NCBI RefSeq assembly: GCF_015207375.1
Contig: NZ_JADEWY010000077.1
Coordinates: 1-33,445, forward strand
DNA length: 33,445 nucleotides
Direction: 5' to 3'
From: Coleofasciculus sp. LEGE 07092
Lineage (GTDB): Bacteria > Cyanobacteriota > Cyanobacteriia > Cyanobacteriales > Coleofasciculaceae
Position numbers and translations under genes: made by a program. The notes beneath the pieces are model-generated. The model made no database searches, was not told the origin of the DNA, and saw only the letters and a program-made list of their open reading frames with translations. Below are positions 26,707 to 33,007 of the stretch, piece by piece. Numbering within the stretch: the first letter of the stretch is position 1; every line of letters starts with the position of its first letter.

Positions 26707-27497
26707 TTGACCCAACTAACAGAAAAACCAGCTCTTACTGATGAAGAAACATTAGAAGAAGTTCTAGACTGTTTAACAGAACACATCTCTGTTGACACAC
26801 AAGGAGCTTTTGACCAAAGGGACTTATTTCAAATTCTAGTCAGAGCGGCAAGTAACAAAGACAGCCTCGAAAATACTGCTAAAACTTTGAATAAAGTCCC
26901 CTGTAGTAACGACATCAGATATCATCTTGATAAAATCAATGATTTTGAAGAGATAGAAAAGCAGCTAAATTTAGCTCTCAAAACTAAACTCCCTGCTGGA
27001 CTGAAAAAGACTAAACTAAAATTAGCAATTGACCTCAACTTAATTCCCTATTATGGTCAACCTACCCCAGCTGAACTCCCTTTTATATATCGAAGTCAAG
27101 CTAATGGATTGTTTGTAAATATAGGAAAGGTCAGCGCGGAAAACAGGGTCTTGAATATTTTGCCTATGTAGTTTATCAAGCTTCAATTAGTTTGACATAT
27201 ATCCATGAAGATTATCGAAAACGATTTGGCATTGAAAGTAGTTATCGCTTAAAAAATATCTGTAGAATTAAAACAACGAACAAGAAACCTGCTCTCAGGT
27301 TATTCTTTGTCTGTCTCTCTTTTCTTCTGGTTAATATTTGGGTCAACTTATTATGGCGAAGGATTAGCCGACCGAGAAAAGGAGGACGCCTAGTTTATCG
27401 TGAACTGTTGACTTTCAAACAAATGTTATTGTTTTTATGCCAAGCTGTTGAGCGAATTTATCAGGTTGTTCAAGCCATCTACCTTCCTGCTGGCTAG
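26707..27497 (+). mobile_element. decayed ISH3/IS4-like transposase
   Basis: Two fragments in different frames. The first (26707-27110 or so, TTG start) has the N-terminal region, then GLKKTKLKLAIDLNLIPYYG with the first catalytic Asp, then FIYRSQA. The second begins around 27129 (GQRGKQGLEYF) and runs to 27497 with RKRFGIESSYR, carrying the catalytic Glu. The middle of the transposase with the second Asp, roughly 100 residues, is deleted at about 27110-27128 and the frame is shifted there, so it cannot transpose by itself. No clear terminal inverted repeats were found. The family call rests on the IDLNLIPYYG and GIESSYR motifs. Confidence 0.7.
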
Positions 27498-27631
27498 TTA
27501 AACCAAGTAGTTTCTTGAGCAAACTATAAGTAATATTAATAAATAGCTCGCTCACTTGTCCCAGACAAAAGTATCGCAGAATACAAAATTATGGGGGCTT
27601 GCTCCTGAAACGAAACTTTTCGATCTACTGA

Positions 27632-28036
27632 ATGTACATAATCGCTGGATTGCCTGGATTGCATGGGTTATTCATTGCCACACTCAGCATTATCCACTAC
27701 AGACGCACAAAACGTGGCAAGAAATGCTTAATTGTAGAATTGATATGTAGCTCTCTGCTGATTGTGGCTTGGTTGCTGATCATCACAAATGTATGGCTAG
27801 AGTCACAATCATTCGTGTTATCACTCTTTGGCTGGTGGCTGGCTGCGATCGCTACTCTCGTGCTAAATATTACCGCTATTGTCAAAGCGGTCAAGGCATT
27901 TAGAACCAAACGTAACAGATTTTTAAGTACAATTGGGGTATTGCTGAATTTCTCTGCCCTAATAATCTACTTAATCTTCGCGCTTTGGTTAACCTGGTTC
28001 TTCTTGCTGGCGCTGGCAGGTGCATCGTACCGATAA
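27632..28036 (+). CDS. small four-helix membrane protein, intact copy B
   Basis: A 134-aa protein of unknown function with about four hydrophobic segments (residues 1-20, 33-53, 62-86, 100-128) and short basic loops (HYRRTKRGKK, FRTKRNR). It is the only complete copy of three in this segment; copies A (24720) and C (28888) are broken. Its upstream DNA differs from that of A and C and abuts the decayed transposase. Repeat R2, 50 nt after its stop, carries the leader sequence seen before A and C. It may have come in with the repeat module. Confidence 0.7.
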   Translation: MYIIAGLPGLHGLFIATLSIIHYRRTKRGKKCLIVELICSSLLIVAWLLIITNVWLESQSFVLSLFGWWLAAIATLVLNITAIVKAVKAFRTKRNRFLSTIGVLLNFSALIIYLIFALWLTWFFLLALAGASYR

Positions 28037-28086
28037 AAGACGATTTGAAAAGTTTTTTTATCATTGCGAGTACTCAAATTTTAGTA

Positions 28087-28167
28087 ACAGATGCAACCGA
28101 TAAGTTATTGAACTTCCCAATAACCCATCCGCACTCGTCCGCTATATAATCCGCTGCCAACTGAACT
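28087..28167. repeat. 81-bp dispersed repeat R2
   Basis: Second copy of R1 (26141-26221), same orientation. It is followed by GGCTAAGGAGCGATCGC, the same words that precede broken copies A and C. Confidence 0.8.
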
Positions 28168-28204
28168 AGGCTAAGGAGCGATCGCCTACAAACCAATAGG
28201 CTAA

Positions 28205-28768
28205 TCAACCTTTCCCCACTTTCAACCATGCAAAAACTTGCTCGGCTGTTAGAGTCAGATTAATACCTTCAATCACTAAAAGCAGGCAATCTCCTCTACC
28301 CACTTTGGGTTCTTGATGCGGCGCAAACATTAGAACCGAGTAATCATCTGGATCAATCATCCAACCCAACTGACAGCCATAGCGTAGACAATGCAGGATG
28401 TTATCAATCACGGGAGTTGCTTTCTGATCGGGTGAAAGAATTTCAATAGTCCAATCGGGAGCTTTCGTAAAATTATCTTCTGGTTCTCCTACCTCATTAA
28501 CTTCAATTCGATTCCAACCAATAACCGCAACATCAGGTACAACAGAACGCCCCCCAAACGTACATCGCAGTTCAGGTAATGCTGTATAATCCTCGCTATT
28601 GTTGTCTATTACATTCAGCAGGCGTTTTTGCAGAATAGAGTGTCGAGTCTTGGGCATGGGTTTTTGAAGCGCTATTCCATCTACATACTCCCATGCTGGA
28701 GATTCTTCCACGTAGGTAAGCTTGAGAAAATCTTCAAGAGCGAGAGTTTGAGGAGGAGAGGCAGTCAT
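28205..28768 (-). CDS. Uma2 family endonuclease (DUF820)
   Basis: A 187-aa Uma2 protein with the PD-(D/E)xK-like core: RSVVPDVAVIGWNRI (Asp), then DWTIEILSPDQKATPVIDNILHC (Glu, Lys). The N-terminal LALEDFLKLTYVEESPAWEYVDG is the usual family opening and the end LTLTAEQVFAWLKVG the usual close. It differs clearly from the Uma2 gene at 14649. It lies between R2 and broken membrane-gene copy C, inside the repeat-bounded segment. The role of Uma2 proteins is not established. Confidence 0.9.
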   Translation of the reverse strand: MTASPPQTLALEDFLKLTYVEESPAWEYVDGIALQKPMPKTRHSILQKRLLNVIDNNSEDYTALPELRCTFGGRSVVPDVAVIGWNRIEVNEVGEPEDNFTKAPDWTIEILSPDQKATPVIDNILHCLRYGCQLGWMIDPDDYSVLMFAPHQEPKVGRGDCLLLVIEGINLTLTAEQVFAWLKVGKG

Positions 28769-28887
28769 CGTTTAGCTGGAGGAAAAATGCGCTTGGTTTC
28801 AGTATAACGGTAAATAGAAGAATCAAGATACTCTATTATCAACTAAACTCGGCTAAGGAGCGATCGCTCTAATCCTCAGAAATCACA

Positions 28888-29137
28888 ATGCAGATAATAG
28901 CTGGATTCCCTGGATTACATGGGTTGTTCATTGCCACACTCAGCATTATCCACTACAGACGCACAAAACGTGGCAAAAAATGCTTAATTGTAGAAACGTA
29001 ACCGACTTTTAAGTACAGTTGGGGTATTGCTGAATTTCCCTGCCCTGATAATCTACTTAATCTTCGCACTTTGGTTAACCTGGTTCTTCTTGATGGCGCT
29101 GGCACCTGCTATAGCTCCAGCACCCGCGTCTGAGTAA
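28888..29137 (+). pseudogene. broken copy C of the membrane-protein gene, joined to the PBP gene tail
   Basis: The first 36 codons match copies A and B (MQIIAGFPGLHGLFIATLSI). About 170 bp corresponding to 27740-27909 of copy B are then missing, which shifts the frame and gives a stop at 28999. Downstream, the copy B 3' part resumes (LSTVGVLLNFPALIIYLIFA). At TGGTTCTTCTTGATGGCGCTGGCA it switches to the last codons of the PBP gene (PAIAPAPASE and TAA). The copy B end (AGASYR) is absent. It is a two-way recombinant and cannot make the full protein. Confidence 0.82.
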
Positions 29138-29146
29138 TCAGACAAA
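29101..29146. repeat. 46-bp direct repeat, right copy (PBP gene tail)
   Basis: Same sequence as 24549-24594 apart from three positions. It forms the 3' end of broken copy C. Confidence 0.85.
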
Positions 29147-29233
29147 ATCCGGTTAATCTACCTTTTTTCCTAAGGATGCCCCCCCAAGTTTTGGTAGTAT
29201 AGCCAACAATAGGATAAGGAGTTGGCATTACTC

Positions 29234-29455
29234 ATGAATTTATTGATGGAAGCAGGCGTGGCTTCAGCATCGCACTTTCCCATTTCTTTTACGTTGGTGT
29301 ATGTCGTGGGTTTTATCGCAGCGGTAACTATCGGCTCAATTGCTTGGTACAATTCCAAACGTCCGGCGGGTTGGGAGAATAAGGAGCGTCCCAATATTGT
29401 GCCAAAGGTAGAAACAGAAGATAATGCCAGTCAAGGAGAAACCAAGAAAGGCTAG
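29234..29455 (+). CDS. probable Psb35-like photosystem II protein
   Basis: A 73-aa protein with one membrane helix (FTLVYVVGFIAAVTIGSIAW), then NSKRPAGWENKERPNIVPKV and a charged tail. The helix followed by the WYNSKRPxGWExKERP motif resembles the small cyanobacterial protein Psb35 (Ssl2148), described as binding near CP47 in photosystem II. I recall this only approximately, so the name is tentative and no symbol is given. AAGGAG ends at 29221. The ATG at 29234 (12 nt away) is preferred over a TTG directly after it. Confidence 0.55.
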   Translation: MNLLMEAGVASASHFPISFTLVYVVGFIAAVTIGSIAWYNSKRPAGWENKERPNIVPKVETEDNASQGETKKG

Positions 29456-29499
29456 TGCAGGCTGGCAGAACTAACTGACACTGACCCGCTAAATCTTTC

Positions 29500-29525
29500 C
29501 CCCTCTCCCAACCTCGGAAGAGGGG
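29500..29525. terminator. weak hairpin after the Psb35-like gene
   Basis: CCCCTCT (29500-29506) pairs with AGAGGGG (29519-29525) across a 12-nt loop. There is no U-run. It may end the upstream transcript. Confidence 0.35.
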
Positions 29526-29581
29526 TCTTCAGTGGTTTCTTGTCCGGCGATAATTAGCCACCCCCAGCTCAACTAACTCAT

Positions 29582-29764
29582 TCACCAACAACTTTCGTAC
29601 CCACAACCATATGAAGTAAGAGTATCAATCAAGCGATCGCTCTCCATCGGTATCAAGTGCTTGCCGTGGAAAACTTCTTGAACCAGAATGAATGAAACCA
29701 TTGACCCAATCAGGATTCGTGCCGTTGCCTCTGGATCGGAAATATCTAGTTCGGGATGGGATGC
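29582..29764 (-). pseudogene. C-terminal remnant of a TetR family regulator
   Basis: On the minus strand the frame between two stops reads DISDPEATARILIGSMVSFI, then LVQEVFHGKHLIPMESDRLIDTL. This is the ligand-domain end of a TetR/AcrR repressor. The DNA-binding N-terminus is absent, and the frame closes at about 29765 where HlyD-like sequence begins on the other strand. No start codon or promoter was found. Confidence 0.6.
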
Positions 29765-29766
29765 GA

Positions 29767-29864
29767 GTTAACGCTTTGCAAAAACAACTCGCACAAGGGC
29801 GTGCCCAACTCGAAGCCACACAGTCACAAGTCAAGCAAGCCCAAGCCGCACAAGATGCGATCGC
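29767..29864 (+). pseudogene. coiled-coil remnant of an HlyD-type membrane-fusion protein
   Basis: VNALQKQLAQGRAQLEATQS and QVKQAQAAQDAIA have the Gln/Ala-rich heptads of HlyD/RND adaptor proteins. TetR and HlyD genes are often neighbours in efflux loci, which supports both calls. The fragment stops exactly at a HIP1 site (29857-29864), where DUF2442 sequence starts. Confidence 0.45.
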
Positions 29865-30089
29865 ATCATCATCAATTTAAAGAGTGGAGCGACTTTCAGT
29901 TTTCCATCAGCATTAGCGCAAAGTTTAGCAGGTGCTTCCCCGGAGGATTTAGCTGAGGTTGAAGTTACTCCATCCGGTGATGGGTTGCACTGGGAAAAGT
30001 TGGATGCGGATTTTAGTGTTCCTGGGCTTTTGGCTGGTGTGTTTGGGACTGCGGCTTAGATGGCTCAAGTTAAGATGAAGGCTGGTTAG
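29857..30089 (+). pseudogene. 5'-truncated DUF2442 pseudogene
   Basis: About 90% identical by eye to 33121-33353, the last two thirds of the intact DUF2442 gene. It reads DRIIINLKSGATFSFPSALA through SPEDLAEVEVTPSGDGLHW to the normal end, but a TGG-to-TAG change interrupts FGTAAW, and the first 40 residues are missing. The match begins at the shared HIP1 site. Confidence 0.88.
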
Positions 30090-30146
30090 GGAGCAAGCTT
30101 TCTCTACCTTTTCCTCGGTTTTCTCGTGGACTTCCCACAAATTGTC

Positions 30147-30171
30147 ACTCATAGTCTGTAGACTGATAGTC
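30147..30171. promoter_or_regulatory. C-box operator for the controller protein
   Basis: ACTCATAGTC, 5-nt centre TGTAG, ACTGATAGTC. This matches the known C-box pattern of restriction-modification controller genes (paired ACTnATAGTC half-sites). It ends 23 nt before the GTG of the C gene. A possible -10 (TATTAA, 30186-30191) lies between them. C proteins use this box to activate and, at higher dose, repress their own promoter. Confidence 0.88.
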
Positions 30172-30194
30172 TGCACTGCGGTCAATATTAAGCC

Positions 30195-30410
30195 GTGAGG
30201 CAAACAGATATCAAGCAACGCTTTGGGCTTGCCATCAAGCAGCGTAGGCAAGAGTTAGGAATATCACAAGAAGAGCTTTCTTTTCGAGCTGGACTTCACC
30301 GGACTTATGTCTCGGACATTGAGAGAGGTTGCCGCAATCCCTCGCTGGAAAATATAGACAAGTTGTCAAAGGCATTACAAATTTCTGTTTCTGCCCTCTT
30401 TGCTCACTAA
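30195..30410 (+). CDS. restriction-modification controller (C) protein, XRE-type HTH
   Basis: A 71-aa protein, the usual size for C proteins. It is a single helix-turn-helix domain: GLAIKQRRQELGISQEELSF, RAGLHRTYVSDIERGCRNPS, LENIDKLSKAL. The GTG start at 30195 is just behind the C-box, with no clear ribosome site, as is common for the leaderless or short-leader C transcripts. It is predicted to bind the C-box as a dimer pair and time expression of the downstream endonuclease after methyltransferase has built up. The endonuclease frame opens directly after its stop codon. Confidence 0.92.
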   Translation: MRQTDIKQRFGLAIKQRRQELGISQEELSFRAGLHRTYVSDIERGCRNPSLENIDKLSKALQISVSALFAH

Positions 30411-30428
30411 TGTATAGCTATATTTTCT

Positions 30429-30989
30429 TTGCTTAACTCACAAATTCAAAAGGAAGCACAAGAAGAAGTTTCTTCAAAATTCTTAACTCTATTCAGCTCT
30501 GATCAATTTAATGATGGTAGAGATTTATCAAAAATTGCACCTTTTAAAAATAAAATTTTCCTTCCGAGTCCGGATTATATTATTACTGTTATTAATAACA
30601 GAGAAACTTCAGTACTAATTCAATCTCTTTTAGAAGAGCAAGCAAGAAAGCCAGATAGTTTATCGATTTATAACTTATTGAAAGGGAAACTAAAGGTAGA
30701 AGAAGTAAAAGCAGTAGTTTCTCTCAAAACTTCCAACCGTCCCGATCGCCGATATCAACCGTTATTTGAAGCAGCTATGATTAAAGCCATGAGATATGTC
30801 TTGCATCAAAATTGGCAGTATTATATGGTTGCTAGTGAACTCAGCTCTGCGGATAGAACTATATTTAGTACAGCCGTTGCTCCTCATGGCATTGCGATTG
30901 AGCAAGACTCCCAACTAGTAGATGGTACATACTTGTATAACCGAAAACTAGATTTAGTCCCATTAGTCGAATCTGCTCTTGAGCAATAA
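30429..30989 (+). CDS. type II restriction endonuclease, CCGG family (Cfr10I/Bse634I/NgoMIV-like), N-terminally short
   Basis: A 186-aa nuclease. The active-site set is PD at 48-49, SLK at 98-100 and Glu114, 14 residues after the Lys. The spacing PD-x~50-SxK-x13-E matches Cfr10I, Bse634I and NgoMIV. The Lys is followed by TSNRPDRRY, and the R-P-D-R module is known to read the CCGG core in this family. A site containing CCGG (for example RCCGGY) is therefore predicted. The family is normally about 270-340 aa. Here the roughly 90 residues before the PD site, including a conserved Glu, are absent. The TTG start lacks a ribosome site. It may be truncated and inactive, or translated by coupling to the C gene 18 nt upstream. 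Confidence 0.8.
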   Translation: MLNSQIQKEAQEEVSSKFLTLFSSDQFNDGRDLSKIAPFKNKIFLPSPDYIITVINNRETSVLIQSLLEEQARKPDSLSIYNLLKGKLKVEEVKAVVSLKTSNRPDRRYQPLFEAAMIKAMRYVLHQNWQYYMVASELSSADRTIFSTAVAPHGIAIEQDSQLVDGTYLYNRKLDLVPLVESALEQ

Positions 30990-31006
30990 CTGTTTAATAA
31001 ATAGCT

Positions 31007-32206
31007 TTAAAAGATAAAAAGTGGTAACTCTAGCTGCTTTTTTTCTGGCTCTTCATAATCCCATTCAGTTGTTTTTAAAAAATCAAGAATAGTTTTGGCA
31101 ATTGCTTTTGCTGCTAAATAAGGAACGCCATTGCCAATTGTTTTAAACATATTCGTCAGGGGCATTTTATCAGGAAGTGTGAAGTTTGAGGGTAAAGATT
31201 GTATAGCAAGAGCTTCAGCAACGGAGATACGGCGTACTTTATAGGGATGTAAGTGAACTTCGTTATTTCCATAGCAAGCTGTGGGAGAGTAACGCCATCG
31301 ATGAAGACGCTTATAAGATTTTTTTGAATCATCTCCTTCAGCAACAGAAGCAAATCTTTTTAGACCAGCTCTTGGTTTAAAATAGTGTTTAGCATTAGGG
31401 TGATTAAAGACATCGTTTTGCTTAAACCAATATTCAACAGTTAGTTGATTAGGAATACCTTTAGGACAAGGCAATTTAGAATCTTCTTGAAATGGAGCAG
31501 TAGAAGACCAAGGATAAGAAAATACTTCGGATTTAGGATATAAAATATACTTGTGCCATGGGAAAAGGCTTTCGGGCAGAACTTTTGCTCCATTCTCAAT
31601 CTTGATTCCCATGTCTTCGATTAAATTTCGGCGGAATCCTATGAGAATAATTCTGTCTCTGTTTTGTGGGACACCGTACTCTAGGGCATTAATTAAACGT
31701 TCTACTAAAATATAACCAGCTTGATTAAGCTGAATCTTCAGTTGTTCAAAAAAAATCCGATGTTTTTGGGTCTTCCATAATCCCTTAACATTTTCAAATA
31801 AAAAGAAGTCGGGTTGATGTTGGCAAATTAATTCGACATAGGAAGCGGAAAGCTTACCATTCTCTCCTTCCTTGCCTCGGTTTTTTCCTCCAACTGAGAA
31901 GTCAGGGCAGGGAGGACCTCCAATAAAGCCAATAATATCAGTAGACTGGCGAGCATCCTGTATCAAAGACCAAAGACGTAGTGCTTGTTCACCCTCTGTC
32001 AGTTTATCAACGTCTCCTTCTTCTCTCTCATGGTAGCCGTATTCGGGTAATGGCAGGTTAAGAACTTGCCGAGAATAACGGTAAGCCTCCATATAAGACG
32101 TATTAATTTCGTTGACATAAACAATATCAAAGCCATTGGCTTCAAAACCTAAATCGAGAAATCCAGATCCGGCAAAAAAAGAGAAGATTTTGGGGCGAAG
32201 GGTCAT
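31007..32206 (-). CDS. DNA (cytosine-5) methyltransferase of the R-M system
   Basis: A 399-aa C5-methyltransferase. Motif I is FSFFAGSGFLDLGF, motif IV GGPPCPDFS with nucleophile C100, motif VI ENV (138-140), motif VIII QNRDR (181-185), and motifs IX-X RRISVAEALAIQSLP and TIGNGVP. The target recognition region is about residues 190-330 and includes LHRWRYSPTACYGNNEVHLH. It should methylate a cytosine in the endonuclease site, predicted to contain CCGG. It converges on the endonuclease with a 17-nt gap. The gene is visibly AT-richer than the window's core genes, consistent with transfer. Confidence 0.95.
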   Translation of the reverse strand: MTLRPKIFSFFAGSGFLDLGFEANGFDIVYVNEINTSYMEAYRYSRQVLNLPLPEYGYHEREEGDVDKLTEGEQALRLWSLIQDARQSTDIIGFIGGPPCPDFSVGGKNRGKEGENGKLSASYVELICQHQPDFFLFENVKGLWKTQKHRIFFEQLKIQLNQAGYILVERLINALEYGVPQNRDRIILIGFRRNLIEDMGIKIENGAKVLPESLFPWHKYILYPKSEVFSYPWSSTAPFQEDSKLPCPKGIPNQLTVEYWFKQNDVFNHPNAKHYFKPRAGLKRFASVAEGDDSKKSYKRLHRWRYSPTACYGNNEVHLHPYKVRRISVAEALAIQSLPSNFTLPDKMPLTNMFKTIGNGVPYLAAKAIAKTILDFLKTTEWDYEEPEKKQLELPLFIF

Positions 32207-32246
32207 TTGGAAAAAACTTGTAAGCCATAGAGAACTATTCTATTAT

Positions 32247-32291
32247 TTATTTAGATGTGTCGGCATCTAGGTGCAGCCGCAGTTTAGACAT
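32247..32291 (-). pseudogene. start of a DUF5615 (PIN-like) toxin gene, cut off after 14 codons
   Basis: ATG at 32291 overlaps the last 8 nt of the DUF433 gene, the usual arrangement of DUF433-DUF5615 pairs. It reads MSKLRLHLDADTSK and then stops (TAA at 32247). LHLDADTS matches the first strand and acidic residues of DUF5615 proteins. The remaining roughly 100 codons are missing. The methyltransferase gene starts 40 nt further on. Confidence 0.6.
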
Positions 32292-32682
32292 GAGCTGCTT
32301 CTAAAGCTTGTTCAGCAGCGATCGCATCATCGATTTCCGAACGGTGGACGTTATAGAATGCTAGAGCATCATTGACTTGTGCTTCATTCAAATCATACTC
32401 AGCGGCTATCTGACTTGGGGATAAACTCCATTGTTGAGCAGCAATGACTACGGTTTGTACTCGTAGATTAGTCCCGCGCAGAATAGGTACAAGTTGACCG
32501 CTAGCACCGCGACGATAGGTAATATGAGGAAAACTTGGGTCGTTAAGTTGTTGGTTGAGGGACTTTACTTTTTCAGCTATGGCGTCCAACATGAAGGCTT
32601 CCAGAGGAATACCTTGCTGGGATGCCCAGTTTTCGGCTTCCTGCTTTAATTCATTGGGTAAGTTCAGGGAGTAGGATGTCAT
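32284..32682 (-). CDS. DUF433 domain protein, antitoxin-like
   Basis: A 132-aa protein. The N-terminal part (SLNLPNELKQEAENWASQQG) looks like a ribbon-helix-helix region. The DUF433 winged-helix domain follows: ITYRRGASGQLVPILRGTNLRVQTVV and LSPSQIAAEYDLNEAQVNDALAFY. DUF433 proteins usually pair with DUF5615 PIN-like proteins in toxin-antitoxin-type operons. Here only the first 14 codons of that partner remain. It therefore appears to be an orphan antitoxin-like gene upstream of the methyltransferase on the same strand. Confidence 0.85.
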   Translation of the reverse strand: MTSYSLNLPNELKQEAENWASQQGIPLEAFMLDAIAEKVKSLNQQLNDPSFPHITYRRGASGQLVPILRGTNLRVQTVVIAAQQWSLSPSQIAAEYDLNEAQVNDALAFYNVHRSEIDDAIAAEQALEAAHV

Positions 32683-32764
32683 ATTCTATCAATTGTCTCT
32701 CAGATCTAGCCTACTACAATAGGTTAAAGATTCAGGAAAGTTGGGAACCTGTCAAACTATAACT

Positions 32765-33007
32765 ATGCCAACTGTTCTCCGAAAGGATGGCTTTGCTGTC
32801 CGCATTTACTTTAACGATCACTTACCTCCTCACGTTCATGTTTTCAAAGGTGGAGGACAGGTGAGAATTAGTTTGGGGAGTGAGGCTGAAGAACCTGAAC
32901 TAGTTCAGATAGAAGGAATGAGTGATAAAGATGCGGCAAAAGCACTGGCAATAGTAATTGAACACCAATTAGAACTACTGAAAAAATGGGAGGAAATTCA
33001 TGGTTAA
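32765..33007 (+). CDS. DUF4160 domain protein
   Basis: An 80-aa protein from the ATG at 32765 (MPTVLRKDGFAVRIYFNDH, the family start; an upstream in-frame start would add eight residues). The PPHVHVFKGGGQVRISLG strand pattern is the DUF4160 core. DUF4160 genes commonly sit directly before DUF2442 genes, and the pair is suspected to be a toxin-antitoxin type module, although this is unproven. Its last 8 nt overlap the next gene (ATGGTTAA), so translation is probably coupled. Confidence 0.88.
   Translation: MPTVLRKDGFAVRIYFNDHLPPHVHVFKGGGQVRISLGSEAEEPELVQIEGMSDKDAAKALAIVIEHQLELLKKWEEIHG

Noticed and set aside
29692-29880. 62-aa open frame that could be called a coiled-coil protein
   Set aside because: Its first half is antisense to a TetR remnant, its second half an HlyD-like piece, and its last codons enter DUF2442 DNA in another frame. 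It is a chance frame across junctions.
30408-30431. Programmed read-through from the C gene into the endonuclease
   Set aside because: The frames are aligned, but there is no sequence signal for stop read-through. A simple deletion or a coupled TTG start explains it better.
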